A stretch of 64,000 nucleotides of DNA from Planosporangium thailandense (GCF_011947195.1 NZ_JAATVY010000018.1:62001-126000), one strand, 5' to 3'. Shown: positions 9,776 through 19,606, counted from the stretch's first letter. Notes: a model not told the origin generated them from the sequence alone. Program-made: numbers and translations.

Positions 9776-12700
9776 GCGGACGGCGGCGCCAGGACCTCGA
9801 CCCGGTTGCGGCCCTTCTGCTTCGCCGCGTACAGCGCGGTGTCGGCGCGCCCGAGCAGTTCGCTGAGATCGTCCTCGCCCCGGTCCACATGGGCCATCCC
9901 GACGCTGATCGTCACCGTCAGCGGCCCGGCGTCGGTCTCCACCGGCCGCCCGCCGACGGCCTCCCGCAGCCGTTCGGCAAGGCCTGCGGCCGCCGCGCCC
10001 GTCTCCGGCGTGACGAGCACGAACTCCTCGCCCCCGTACCGGCCCACCAGGTCGCTGTCACGGACGCTCTCCCGCAGCCGGGCGGCGACCGTACGGATCA
10101 CCTCGTCACCGACCGGGTGCCCGTACGTGTCGTTGATCCGCTTGAAGTGGTCGACGTCGAGCATGATGACCGCGGCGGGGCGCTGATGGCGCTGCGCCAC
10201 CTGCAACAGCCGGCCCGCCTCGGCGAAGAAGTGGTTGCGGTTGTACAGGCCGGTCAGCCCGTCGATGGTCGCCATCCGCCGTACCTGACTGAACAGGCGC
10301 GCGTTCTCGTACGCGGTCATGCCCTGCCCCACGAGCGCCGCCACCACCTGCACCTGGGCGTCCTGCGGCGGCTCGACCCGCTTCGACGCGACCAGCAGCA
10401 CGCCCAGCGCCTCGCCCCGCTCGACGACCGGGACCGCGAGCCACGACCGGGGCTTGCCGAGCAGCGCGCCCAGCGGACCGTCCCAGCCGGCGCCGTCCGC
10501 ACCCACGTGCGGGCCGTCGAGCTGTTCGAGCCCCGCCAGGCCGACGGCGTCGTCCGCCGGGTCGAACGACCGGCCCACCGCGGCCGACAGGGCGTCCGAG
10601 CCGTACCCGGCCCGCAGCACGTGGCGGTCGCCCTCGCGGCCCAGCAGCGCCGCGGTGTTACCGGGCAGGATGCCGGTCGCCGCGTCCAGCAGCCGGTGCA
10701 TGACCTCGTCCGGGTCGAGCGTGGCGGTCAGGTCGCTCATCACCGCGCGCAGCGTCTCGGCGACGTCGCGCTGCCTGCGCGCGGTCTGGGCGGCCACCTC
10801 CAGCTGGGCGGCGCGCGCCGTCTCCAGCGACACCGCGACGTGATGGGTGATCGCGGTCAGGATGTCGACGTCCTCGGCGGTGAAGATGCCCTTGGCGACC
10901 CGACTGTCGAGGTAGACCACCCCGAGCAGCCGGCCGTCGAACTGCACCGGAGCGATCATGATGCTGCGTAGCCCGTGGACGAGCACGCTCCGCGAACCGA
11001 GGGCCACGCCCTCCTCGCTGCCGGTGACCACGAGCGGCTCGCAGGTGTCCCGGACCCGCTCCACCAGGCTCGCGCTGTACCCGGTCAGCTTCGCGATGTC
11101 GTTGCCCTCGCCGTCGCGGCCCAGGTGCGGCACCAGCTGGTCACGCTCCGCGTCGACCAGGAACAGGTACGCGCGCTCGGCGCCCAGGATCCGGACGGTC
11201 TGGTCCAGCGCGACCCGGGCCAGGCGGCGCGGGTCGAGCACCGTCGCGGCGGCGAGGCTCACCTGCTGCAGCGCTGCCAGGCGCCGCCGGTTGAGCGCCC
11301 CGGCGCTGCCGCCGGTCGTCACCGTCATCCCGCCGCCGGCCACGGGCGCGACGTCCGTGACACCGAACTCCGCGCGTACCCAACGGGCGCGCACGAGCCA
11401 GCGCTGCGCGGTCGCGATCATCAGGGCGACGTGCGCCTGGTCCTCGGCCAGGGCCTGCTCGCCCAGCATCCGGTAGGCGCGGGCCCGGACCCGGGCGGTC
11501 TCGTACGCGACGAGCGGCGCGTCCAGCCGCAGCTCCCGCAGCTGGGCGCGGAGCAGGTCGCGCAGCGCCCGCTCGGGTCGGCCGCGCAGCACGTCGAGCT
11601 CGGCGCGCGCGACCCGCACGTACGCGCGCAGGATCCGGTCACCGGCGGCCCGCGCCAGCTCCTTCACCGCACGTTCGGCCGCGGCGAGCTGGCGGGCCCG
11701 CTCGGCCGGGTCGGCGATGCCCTCGCGGCACTGCGCGAGCCGGCCCATGGCCAGGTCCACGTAGATGGTGCGCTGCTCGGTGAGCAGCTGCCGGGGCTTC
11801 AACCGCAGGTCGGCGAAGCGGCGCGCCACGTCCTCGAAGGACGCGCCGAGGTCACCCCGCTCGACGGCGTTGAACAGCTCGACGGACAGCAGCTGGACCG
11901 CCAACGACCGGTTGCCGGGATTGGCCCGCACGAGACCGCGCAGCGTCTCCGCCGCGGCCTCCGCCTCTTCCGGACGGCCCAGCAGCGCCGGTACGACAGC
12001 GGCGACGGTACCGAGCGTCGCGCCCTCGGTCTTCACACCCGACGCCAACCGGACCGCGCCCCGGTCGTACCAGCGCTCGGCGTCCCTCGCCCGTCCCTGC
12101 AGGACCAGGCGCAGGCAGACGGCCGACACCCCGGTGAGGTAGTCGCCCAGTTCCAGCCAGCGCTCATGGTCGGTGAGCGCGCGCTGCCAGAGCTCACCGT
12201 TGTCCGCCCCACCCATGGCGGCGCCGACGCCCCGCTTCCACTCGACATCGGCGACGAGGGTGGGGTCGCCGATGGCGGCGGCGGTGGCCGCGGCCCGGTC
12301 GAAGATGCGACGCGCCAGCCGGGGCCGGCCGGCGACCGCCGCGACGAGCCCGAAGCCGGCCACGTGCCGGGTGTACTCGGCACCCCGGCCGAGCCGGTTG
12401 ACCACGTAGTGCGCCCGCAACGACACCAGGACCCGGCGGCTCACCCGCCGGCTCACCGTCGACGCGTACGCGCCGAGGTCGTACAGCATCGCCTGCACCC
12501 GGTAGCGTTCCCGCCGCTCGCCGGTCGCCCCGCCGAACCCGATCCTGGTCACGCCGACCGCCAGCCCGGCCACGAACCACGCCAGCGCGGTCAGCACCAT
12601 GGCGAACCGGCGGCGCGGAACGGGAGTGCCCAGCTCCGCGAGCGCCTGGCACACGGTGTCCCAGGCCCGTTCGGGGTCCCACGCCGCGGTGTGCACCCGG

Positions 12701-15069
12701 GCCGTCTCCAGCCGGATGTCGGCGCGGCGCAGCCGGGTCGGCTCCTGTCGCAGCGCCCGGTCCAGGTGCTCGAGCGCCTCGACGAACCGGCCGCTGCGGC
12801 TGCAGGCGACACCGAGTGCGCGGTGGAAGTCGGCGTCCGGCGTGATGCCCGCCTTCGCGGCGGCGGCCGCGGCGGCCTCGAGGAAGGCGAGGGCCTCGGC
12901 GGGCGCGTGGTCGGCGAGGGCGAGCCGCCCCGCCGCCAGGCTCGTCGCGAAGACCCGTTCGGGCGTACGGTCGGCCTCGCCCCGCGCGTAGTGGCGCGCC
13001 GTCGCGTAGACGTGCTCGGGATCGTCGGCCCCGCCGCCGTCGAGCGCCTCGGCGATGCGCTGGTGCAGCCGGCGCGTTTCGCCGGAGCTCAGCTCGGCCA
13101 GCAGCGCCTCGCGGATGCGGTTGTGCAGGAAGACGTACCCGCCGTCGGCGGCCGTGAGCAGCCGACGGCCCTCCGCCTCGGCCAGCGCGTCGAGGGCCCG
13201 GTCGGCGTGCACGTCGCACACCCGCGCGACGAGGTCCGCGCTGAACCGGGTGCCGAGCGCCGCGCCCGCGGCCAGCAGCCGCCGGCTCTCGGCGCCGAGC
13301 CCGTCGATGCGCTTGAGGACCAGGTCGAGGGCGTCGCCGGGCAGCTCGAGGCGGTCCAGCGCCGGCAGGTCGAGCTGCCACCCGTCCCAGGACGGGCTCA
13401 TCAGCCCGGCGTCGATGACGGCGCGCATGTACTCCACGACGGCGAGGGGGTTGTCGCCCACCCGGGCCAGGAGCTGGCGGGTCACCTCTGCCGAGAGCCG
13501 CATGGAGCCGAGCTGGAGCATCACCAGCTCGGCGACGGCCTGGTCGTCCAGCGGCCCGAGACGCAGGTGGAGGTCGACGGCCTCGCCCATCTCCGTCCGG
13601 AAAGACCCGACCGCCGGCTCGCTGTCGACGTCGTCACGCGCCGTGGCGACGACCAGCAAGGGCACCTCGGACAGCCGGACCGCGAGCTGCTGGAGCACGC
13701 GGCGGCTCGGCGCGTCGAGCCACTGGACGTCGTCGAGATGGAGGACCGCTCCGCCGGCGGTCTCGGCGAGATCCACCAGGAAGGCGGCCGCGGCGTTCGT
13801 GAACTGCTCCGCGCGGTCGTCGTCGCCGAGCTCGGGCGCCGACACGAGCGCGGCGAGCATCGGCGACAGCGCGCGGAGCAGCCCACCGGCCGGGCCGACC
13901 GCGCGGCGGATGCGGCGGTGCTCGGCGGCGCGTTCGGCCGGCGGAAGCTGGTCGACGGTGCGCAGGTACTGCTCGATCGCGGCGCGCAGCGGCGCCAGGG
14001 GCACCGGATCGTCGGGTACACACCTGCCCTGGAGGACGACCTGGCCGTGGGAGCGCACGGTACGGCTCAGCTCGCGCACGAGCCGCGTCTTGCCGGCGCC
14101 CGGCTGGCCCTCGACCAGGGCCACTCCCCCGCGGCCGGCCCGCGCCCGGTGCCAGCGGGTGGTCAGCTGCTGCAGTTCGCGGGCCTGCCCGACCAGCCGG
14201 TCCTCGCCGTCGGCCGGTCCGCCGGAGCCGGTGGCACCGGGCGGGAACACCGCGTCGGGCTCGGCGCGCAGGCGCTCCAGGTCGGCGAGGAGGTGCTCGC
14301 CGCCGGCGTACCGGTCGTCGGGGTCCTTGGCGAGCAGCTTGGCGATGATCGCGGCGAAGGTCGGCGAGACGTCGGGCCGGACGGTGCGGACATCGGGCAC
14401 CGGGGCCGTCGCGTGCAGCCGGATCAGATCGCCCGCGTCGTCGGCCTGGTAGGGCGGTACGCCGGTGAGGCATTCGTAGAGGACCGCCCCGAGCGCGTAC
14501 AGGTCTGACCTGCCGTCGACGGGTCGCTTCAGCATGCCGGTCTGTTCCGGGGCGGTGTAGACGAGGGTGCCGGCCACCGCGTCGTCGGGCATCCCGCCGC
14601 GCGCGGCCAACCCGAAGTCGATCAGCCTGGCGGTACCGTCGGCGCCGAGCAGGATGTTGTCGGGCTTGACGTCGCGGTGCACGAGTCCGGCCCGGTGGAC
14701 CGCGGCGAGCGGGCCGGCGAGATCGGTGGCCAGCCGGAGCGTGCGCGCCTCGTCGAGGCCTCCGTCGCGCAGCGCCTGCGTCAGCGGCCCGCCCTCGATC
14801 AGCTCGAGGAGCAGGTACGGACCGGCGTCGACCCGGCCGACGTCGAAGATGCGCGGCAGCAGGGGGTGGTCGACGCAGGCCAGCAGCGCCGCTTCCCGGC
14901 GCAGGGCGGCGAGCGCCCGGTCGACGTCGACGGTGGACGAGGTGAGCAGTTTCAGGGCATAGTCGACGCCCAGCCGGCGGACGCGGTAGACGATCGTCTC
15001 CGCGCCGCGGCCGAGCTCTCCGACCACCTCGACGCCCGGTAGGACGTCGGTGCCCACCTCGAAGCTCAT
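9754..15069 (-). CDS. Multidomain Ser/Thr kinase - AAA ATPase - GAF - GAF - diguanylate cyclase
   Basis: A 1771-aa signalling protein. Residues 10-265: Ser/Thr protein kinase with ATP Lys40, catalytic HRDVKPDN at 131-138, DFG at 151-153 and APEQ at 173-176. Residues about 290-600: AAA-type ATPase with Walker A GQPGAGKT at 321-328 and a Walker B-like LHLDDVQWLD. About 650-1240: helical TPR-like scaffold. About 1255-1420 and 1440-1590: two GAF sensor domains. C-terminus: GGDEF cyclase with GRYGGEEF at 1679 and an intact RDSD inhibitory site at 1670. It therefore joins protein phosphorylation and c-di-GMP synthesis in one chain. The kinase-ATPase part resembles the PknK/HstK type. No transmembrane helix is obvious, so it is probably cytosolic. 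Confidence 0.93.
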   Translation of the reverse strand: MSFEVGTDVLPGVEVVGELGRGAETIVYRVRRLGVDYALKLLTSSTVDVDRALAALRREAALLACVDHPLLPRIFDVGRVDAGPYLLLELIEGGPLTQALRDGGLDEARTLRLATDLAGPLAAVHRAGLVHRDVKPDNILLGADGTARLIDFGLAARGGMPDDAVAGTLVYTAPEQTGMLKRPVDGRSDLYALGAVLYECLTGVPPYQADDAGDLIRLHATAPVPDVRTVRPDVSPTFAAIIAKLLAKDPDDRYAGGEHLLADLERLRAEPDAVFPPGATGSGGPADGEDRLVGQARELQQLTTRWHRARAGRGGVALVEGQPGAGKTRLVRELSRTVRSHGQVVLQGRCVPDDPVPLAPLRAAIEQYLRTVDQLPPAERAAEHRRIRRAVGPAGGLLRALSPMLAALVSAPELGDDDRAEQFTNAAAAFLVDLAETAGGAVLHLDDVQWLDAPSRRVLQQLAVRLSEVPLLVVATARDDVDSEPAVGSFRTEMGEAVDLHLRLGPLDDQAVAELVMLQLGSMRLSAEVTRQLLARVGDNPLAVVEYMRAVIDAGLMSPSWDGWQLDLPALDRLELPGDALDLVLKRIDGLGAESRRLLAAGAALGTRFSADLVARVCDVHADRALDALAEAEGRRLLTAADGGYVFLHNRIREALLAELSSGETRRLHQRIAEALDGGGADDPEHVYATARHYARGEADRTPERVFATSLAAGRLALADHAPAEALAFLEAAAAAAAKAGITPDADFHRALGVACSRSGRFVEALEHLDRALRQEPTRLRRADIRLETARVHTAAWDPERAWDTVCQALAELGTPVPRRRFAMVLTALAWFVAGLAVGVTRIGFGGATGERRERYRVQAMLYDLGAYASTVSRRVSRRVLVSLRAHYVVNRLGRGAEYTRHVAGFGLVAAVAGRPRLARRIFDRAAATAAAIGDPTLVADVEWKRGVGAAMGGADNGELWQRALTDHERWLELGDYLTGVSAVCLRLVLQGRARDAERWYDRGAVRLASGVKTEGATLGTVAAVVPALLGRPEEAEAAAETLRGLVRANPGNRSLAVQLLSVELFNAVERGDLGASFEDVARRFADLRLKPRQLLTEQRTIYVDLAMGRLAQCREGIADPAERARQLAAAERAVKELARAAGDRILRAYVRVARAELDVLRGRPERALRDLLRAQLRELRLDAPLVAYETARVRARAYRMLGEQALAEDQAHVALMIATAQRWLVRARWVRAEFGVTDVAPVAGGGMTVTTGGSAGALNRRRLAALQQVSLAAATVLDPRRLARVALDQTVRILGAERAYLFLVDAERDQLVPHLGRDGEGNDIAKLTGYSASLVERVRDTCEPLVVTGSEEGVALGSRSVLVHGLRSIMIAPVQFDGRLLGVVYLDSRVAKGIFTAEDVDILTAITHHVAVSLETARAAQLEVAAQTARRQRDVAETLRAVMSDLTATLDPDEVMHRLLDAATGILPGNTAALLGREGDRHVLRAGYGSDALSAAVGRSFDPADDAVGLAGLEQLDGPHVGADGAGWDGPLGALLGKPRSWLAVPVVERGEALGVLLVASKRVEPPQDAQVQVVAALVGQGMTAYENARLFSQVRRMATIDGLTGLYNRNHFFAEAGRLLQVAQRHQRPAAVIMLDVDHFKRINDTYGHPVGDEVIRTVAARLRESVRDSDLVGRYGGEEFVLVTPETGAAAAGLAERLREAVGGRPVETDAGPLTVTISVGMAHVDRGEDDLSELLGRADTALYAAKQKGRNRVEVLAPPSAAMSSPA

Positions 15070-15164
15070 CCCTGCCCGTGACCCGTCCCTCGTCGGCGGG
15101 CGCGGGGCGCGCTCGCCTACATCACACGGGTCATCGGCACGCGGTAGGACGACCGAAGGAATTT

Positions 15165-15192
15165 GGTGATTATGCGTGATCCACTAATCACC
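15165..15192. promoter_or_regulatory. Inverted repeat upstream of the large kinase-cyclase gene
   Basis: GGTGATT and AATCACC form perfect 7-bp arms separated by 14 bp, about 95 bp upstream of the kinase start in an unusually AT-rich patch. It could be an operator for that gene or part of a weak terminator for the small gene ending at 15209. Confidence 0.35.
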
Positions 15193-15208
15193 TAGAGTAT
15201 TTGAACGG

Positions 15209-15463
15209 TTACGGGTCGACGGCCGACGCCAGCCCGCCCGCGCCGCGCGGGTCCCGGCCGCCGTGCTGGCGGCGGATCAGCTCGGTGACCTGCCGTTCGA
15301 GGATGGGCTGCACCGCTCGCCGCTCCTCCTCCAGGGCCATGGTCAGCGCGCCGCACGGGTAGCTCCGGCTGCCACAGCGGCAGCCGAGCCCCGCCGCCCG
15401 CCCCAGCCACCACAGGCGGGGCCGGTGCGTGGCCTTGATACGCGCGATGTCACTGTCCTCCAT
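15209..15463 (-). CDS. Small Cys-containing protein beside XRE regulator
   Basis: 84 residues with a basic N-terminus, a cluster CRCGSRSYPCG (about residues 28-38) that could hold zinc, and a Glu/Arg helix from residue 43. Small proteins with a similar Cys pattern are common next to XRE or flavin genes in actinobacteria, but none has a known function. It is divergent from the XRE regulator across 144 bp, which suggests shared control. Confidence 0.55.
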   Translation of the reverse strand: MEDSDIARIKATHRPRLWWLGRAAGLGCRCGSRSYPCGALTMALEEERRAVQPILERQVTELIRRQHGGRDPRGAGGLASAVDP

Positions 15464-15607
15464 GACCGCACCCCCTCACCGTCGGCGCGACCGGCGAATT
15501 CGACAGAAACACCGTGCGGCCGCGCCCACAGATGTAGCGTGACGGTCGCAACGCGCAGCGTGAATCTCTCCAGGGTCTTCAATCGTCTTCAACACCGACG
15601 CGGACCG

Positions 15608-16693
15608 ATGACTATGACCAGAACCGGCGCACAGTTGCGGATAGCCCGGAACGCGGCAGGAGTGAGCCTGCGGGCCATGGCCGCCCGGACCAACTTCAGC
15701 AAGGGACATCTGTCCAACGTCGAGGCCGGCCGCCGGAGCGTCACGCCGGACGTCGTGTTGGCGTACGAACGCGCGCTTGGGGATGCGGTGGATCGCAGGG
15801 GACTTCTGACCGGCATGGCCGCGACGGTGGTCGCGTCGACGGCCGTGGCCGACCTCATCCGAGCCGGGTTCACCGCAGCGCTGCACGGCGGCGGCCCGGT
15901 CGACTCCTGGCTCGCGCGCGTCGACGAGTACGGCCAGCTCTACATGACCGTCGGCGCCGACCAACTGCAGCGGCGACTGGCCGCCGACCTCGTCGTCCTC
16001 CAGCAGCACCTGGACTCCGCGCCGCTCTGGGGGGTGGCGGCCCGGCTGCTGACGACCTTCGGCAAGACCACGGGGGACAGCGACGAGGCGGTCTCGTGGT
16101 ACCGACTGGCCACGACGGCCGCCGACCGGTCGGAAGACAACCAGGTCCGCGTCTGGGTACGCGGCCGGGCGGCGCTGGCGCTGGCGTACGAGGGCGCGCG
16201 GCTCGCCACCGCGGTCGAGCTGGCCGACCAGGCGCTCGCGATCGACGACACGCCGTCACCGGGCCGGCTGACCGCCCTCGTCGCCCGGGCCCAGGCGGCG
16301 GCCGTCCACGGTGACCGAACCGGCGCCCTGCGCCTGCTCGACGACGCCCGGCGGATGTTCGACGTCGCGGGCTCGTCCGAGCAGACGTCCGACTTCGCCA
16401 TCCCCGAGTGGCGCTTCCACACGTTCGCGTCCATGCTGCTCAGCCGGCTGGGTGACCCGGCCGCCGCGGCGGAGCAGGACGCCGCCGACCGTACCCGGCC
16501 GCCCGAACTGCTCCGCTTCGCGACCCACATCGAACTGCACCGCGGCCTCATGCTGGCCAAGGCCGGCGACGTCACGGGCGGCACGGCGTACGCCCGCGCG
16601 GCCCTGGGCCGGCTGCCCGCCGAGAAGCGTTCGCAGAGCCTGAAGCTGATGCTGGCGGAGGTCGAGTGCGGCCGGCAGCCGGCGGTCTCCTAG
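15608..16693 (+). CDS. XRE-family HTH regulator with TPR-like C-terminus
   Basis: 361 residues. The N-terminal helix-turn-helix (about 8-60) is of the Cro/CI type, with NFSKGHLSNVEAGRR as recognition region. The rest is Ala/Arg/Leu-rich antiparallel helix pairs typical of TPR repeats, which in related actinobacterial regulators bind a peptide or partner protein. Start codons ATG 15608 and 15614 are both possible; upstream translation is not protein-like. Target genes are unknown; the divergent small Cys protein is the nearest candidate. Confidence 0.85.
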   Translation: MTMTRTGAQLRIARNAAGVSLRAMAARTNFSKGHLSNVEAGRRSVTPDVVLAYERALGDAVDRRGLLTGMAATVVASTAVADLIRAGFTAALHGGGPVDSWLARVDEYGQLYMTVGADQLQRRLAADLVVLQQHLDSAPLWGVAARLLTTFGKTTGDSDEAVSWYRLATTAADRSEDNQVRVWVRGRAALALAYEGARLATAVELADQALAIDDTPSPGRLTALVARAQAAAVHGDRTGALRLLDDARRMFDVAGSSEQTSDFAIPEWRFHTFASMLLSRLGDPAAAAEQDAADRTRPPELLRFATHIELHRGLMLAKAGDVTGGTAYARAALGRLPAEKRSQSLKLMLAEVECGRQPAVS

Positions 16694-16706
16694 CCCGGAC
16701 GGCGGG

Positions 16707-18056
16707 TCACTGGTGGTTCACCCAGCCGATGACGTCCCACCCGGCCGGCGGCGACCACGGCGAGCCACCGCTGACGGGGCGGACCACATAGGTCGGCTGG
16801 GAGTTCTTCAGCATGAACCAGGTGACGAAGCCGTTGCCGACGAACGACGGGGTGCTGGGGAACCAGGCGGTGCTACCCGTCGGTCCGAGGTCGCGCACCA
16901 GGGTGAGGTGGGCGTCACCGAGCATGATGTGCTCGACGCCCTTGACCTGGGCCGCCCAGGCGGTGAGCCGGCCGTCGGGGCTCGCCGCGTACCGGCCGGC
17001 CACCTTCGACGACGCGCAGGTGGCCGGAGTGGTGCCGTCGACCGCGACGAACCACACCCCGGAGGCGCAGGGCTTGTGGACGTAGAAGGTCCACACGGCG
17101 ATGCGCCCGGCCGGAGCCGGCACGTCGACGGCGATCGGGCCGTCACCGGGTACGGACAGGCGGGTCCAGCGCCCGGTTGCCAGGGCGTACGCATACATGT
17201 CCCACGCGCCACCCGGGTTCGGGTACGCGATCAGATGGTTTCCCTCCCGGGTGAAGGAGACGAAGCTGTCCGACCTCCCCGCCATGCCGACCGGCCCGGT
17301 GATCGTGCGGGTGGCACCGGTGACCGCCTCGAAGAGGCCGATCTTCCCGGTCGCCCGGCAGAGCCCGTTGCTCGTGGTCGCCGCGTACACCCACGCGACG
17401 TAGCGCCCCGATCGGTCGATCACGTTGCTGAGCAGACAGGTCGACGAGGCGAGCTTGCGGCGGGCCAGGCCGGCGCCGGAGACGTAGAGGTCGGACCCAC
17501 CCGTCACCCAGTTGATCGTCGTGTAGGTCATCCGCCCGGTCGGCGCGGTCTGCACGTCGATCGCCCCGTCGAGCAGCACCTTCGACCGGTGCGCCCCGGT
17601 CACCTCGACGGCGCGGACCTGGGAACCGTTGGTGATCACCACGGATGGCCCGGACGGCTGGACGGTCAGGGTACGGGTGGCGGAGGTGTAGGCCTGGCGG
17701 GTTGGTGTGGCGGCGACGGTGACCCGCCAGGTGGTCACGCCGGCGGCGGTGGGGGTCGGCAGGGCGATCCGGTACGCCCCGTCCGTGGTGGTGGTCGCGC
17801 GCGCGATCGTCGTCCAGGTCGTGCCCGACAGCCGCTGGGCGGTCACGGCGCGCCCCGTCTCGTGGGGGGTCACGATGCCGGTCAGCGCCACCGGCTGTCC
17901 GACGTACGGGCTGGCGGGGCTGAACCCGGTCGTCGCCGTGGTCACCGTCAACGCCTGGGCGTTCACGGGCGCCGCCAGCGCGGCAGGCGCCGCACCGACG
18001 GTGGTCAGGGCCGTCGCCACCAACGCCCCCAGGATGGCGAACCTACCTCCGCGCAT
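16707..18056 (-). CDS. Secreted Ig-like/beta-propeller-like protein
   Basis: About 449 residues with a clear Sec signal (MRGGRFAILGALVATALTTVG, cleavage after AALA). Residues about 30-130 look like a bacterial Ig-like domain with TTTWRVTV-type strands. The rest is made of repeated beta-strand blocks with Trp/Tyr and Gly-Arg turns, as in TolB/WD-like propellers. Two Cys pairs suggest disulphides outside the cell. No enzyme motif was seen. An upstream ATG at 18077 is in frame. Confidence 0.75.
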   Translation of the reverse strand: MRGGRFAILGALVATALTTVGAAPAALAAPVNAQALTVTTATTGFSPASPYVGQPVALTGIVTPHETGRAVTAQRLSGTTWTTIARATTTTDGAYRIALPTPTAAGVTTWRVTVAATPTRQAYTSATRTLTVQPSGPSVVITNGSQVRAVEVTGAHRSKVLLDGAIDVQTAPTGRMTYTTINWVTGGSDLYVSGAGLARRKLASSTCLLSNVIDRSGRYVAWVYAATTSNGLCRATGKIGLFEAVTGATRTITGPVGMAGRSDSFVSFTREGNHLIAYPNPGGAWDMYAYALATGRWTRLSVPGDGPIAVDVPAPAGRIAVWTFYVHKPCASGVWFVAVDGTTPATCASSKVAGRYAASPDGRLTAWAAQVKGVEHIMLGDAHLTLVRDLGPTGSTAWFPSTPSFVGNGFVTWFMLKNSQPTYVVRPVSGGSPWSPPAGWDVIGWVNHQ

Positions 18057-18148
18057 GCGGATCGACCTCCAACTCATCGACGCCAGGACGGTGCCCTATC
18101 GGCCACGGCCGGGTGAACCTGAGGAGAATCGACTCGTAGGCTTGGCCG

Positions 18149-18616
18149 ATGGCCCGTAAGTACGCCTCCAACACGACCGTCGACCGCGCCGGCCTGCGGG
18201 AGTTCCTGGCCTCCCGGCACCGGGGAGTGCTCATCACGCGCCGCGCCGACGGCCGGCTCCAGTCCTCGCCGGTGACCTGCGGCGTCGACGCCGATGGCCG
18301 GATCGTCATCTCCACGTACCCGCAGCGGGCCAAGGTCGCCAACGTCCGCCGGAACCCGCAGGTGTCCATGTGCGTCATGTCGGACGACTTCGACGGCCCG
18401 TGGGTCCAGGTGGACGGCACGGCCGAGGTGCTCGACCTGCCCGACGCGCTCGAGCCGCTCGTGGACTACTACCGGTCGATCGCGGGTGAGCACCCGGACT
18501 GGGACGAGTACCGCGAAGCAATGGCCAAGCAGGGCAAGAGCCTGATCCGGGTCACCGTCGACGCGTGGGGACCGGTCGCGACCGGCGGCTTCCCGCCACC
18601 TCCCGCCGCCCCGTGA
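18149..18616 (+). CDS. PPOX-class F420-dependent oxidoreductase
   Basis: 155 residues with the split-barrel flavin/F420-binding fold: LREFLASRHRGVLITRRADG, SSPVTCGVDADGRIVIST, AKVANVRRNPQVSMCV and a C-terminal DEYREAMAKQGKSLIRV block. Members use cofactor F420, a deazaflavin common in actinobacteria, to reduce small molecules; the substrate is unknown. The stop codon overlaps a long perfect hairpin, so transcription probably ends there. It is divergent from the secreted propeller-like gene. Confidence 0.88.
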   Translation: MARKYASNTTVDRAGLREFLASRHRGVLITRRADGRLQSSPVTCGVDADGRIVISTYPQRAKVANVRRNPQVSMCVMSDDFDGPWVQVDGTAEVLDLPDALEPLVDYYRSIAGEHPDWDEYREAMAKQGKSLIRVTVDAWGPVATGGFPPPPAAP

Positions 18617-18662
18617 TCCTGGAGGATTTTCCGTGCCGGGACACGGAAAATCCTCCAGGATC
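18615..18662. terminator. 21-bp perfect inverted repeat
   Basis: Two perfect 21-bp arms, starting GATCCTGGAGGATTTTCC, flank a 6-nt CCGGGA loop. It overlaps the stop codon of the oxidoreductase gene and ends 18 bp before the next ATG. It is longer and more AT-containing than the other terminators here. It may be a terminator or a dispersed palindromic element. Confidence 0.65.
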
Positions 18663-18679
18663 ATGGGTATCGGGCCCGG

Positions 18680-19606
18680 ATGCCGATGCGCGCGCTGATC
18701 GTCGACCCGGACGTTCCCTCCGCACTGCGGCTCGGCGAGGTACCGGAGCCGGAGCCCGGCCCCGGGCAGGTCGTCATCGACGTCGCGTGCACCTCGCTGA
18801 ACTGGGGCGAGCTGAACCTGGCCCGCAGCGGCGACGCGCCACCCGGGACCGTGCTCGGCTGGGACGCCGCCGGCGTGGTCACCCAGGGCGCGGCCGACGG
18901 CACCGGCCCAGCCGTGGGGACCCGCGTGGTCACCCGTGGACCGGACGGCGGGTGGGCCGAGCGCCGCGCGGCCGACGTGTCCGAGCTCGCCGCCGTACCC
19001 GACGGGGTCGACCTGGCGGACGCCGCGGCCCTCCCGGTGGCGGGCGTGACCGCGCTGCGCGCGCTGCGCGCAGCCGGTCCGATCCTGGGCCGCCGGGTCC
19101 TCGTCACCAGCGCGGCCGGCGGGGTCGGCCGGTTCGCCGTCCAGCTCGCCTCGCTCGGCGGCGCGTACGTCATCGCCTCGGTCGGCTCCCCGGAGCGTGG
19201 GATGGGCCTGATCGAGCTGGGGGCCGACGACGTCGTCGTCGGCGTCGAGGAGCTCGAGGACCCGGTCGACGTCGTGGTCGACAACGTCGGTGGCCGGCAG
19301 CTGGTCGACGCGTTCGCCGCGCTGGCGCCCGGCGGCAACCTCCAGAGCGTCGGCTGGACCTCCGGCGAGCCGGCGGTCTTCCCGCCGTACTCGACGGTCG
19401 GCCCGGCGAGGACCCTGACCTCGTTCACCCTGGGCCCCGCTATCGCCGACGACCTCGCCACGCTGCTCGACCTGGTCGCCGACGGCCTGCTGAAGGTCGA
19501 GATCGGCTGGCGCGGCCCGTGGGACCGGGTCGCGGACGCAGCCGAAACCCTGCTCGCCCGCCGGGTCGGCGGCAAGGCCGTCCTCGACGTGACGACCGTC
19601 GGGTGA
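18680..19606 (+). CDS. Zinc-type medium-chain alcohol dehydrogenase/quinone oxidoreductase
   Basis: 308 residues of the MDR superfamily. The N-terminal GroES-like domain has CTSLNWGELNLARSG and VLGWDAAGVV; the NADPH-binding Rossmann part has SAAGGVGRFAVQLA near residue 150. It lacks the zinc-ligand Cys/His pattern, so it is a zinc-free quinone-oxidoreductase-like reductase. Start ATG 18680 or 18686. It is convergent with the DUF6458-type gene. Confidence 0.88.
   Translation: MPMRALIVDPDVPSALRLGEVPEPEPGPGQVVIDVACTSLNWGELNLARSGDAPPGTVLGWDAAGVVTQGAADGTGPAVGTRVVTRGPDGGWAERRAADVSELAAVPDGVDLADAAALPVAGVTALRALRAAGPILGRRVLVTSAAGGVGRFAVQLASLGGAYVIASVGSPERGMGLIELGADDVVVGVEELEDPVDVVVDNVGGRQLVDAFAALAPGGNLQSVGWTSGEPAVFPPYSTVGPARTLTSFTLGPAIADDLATLLDLVADGLLKVEIGWRGPWDRVADAAETLLARRVGGKAVLDVTTVG

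Noticed and set aside
10975-14508. Very long open frame opposite the kinase-cyclase gene
   Set aside because: GC-rich codon bias creates long antisense frames; its sequence is Arg/Gln/His-rich, has no domain, and mirrors conserved domains on the other strand.
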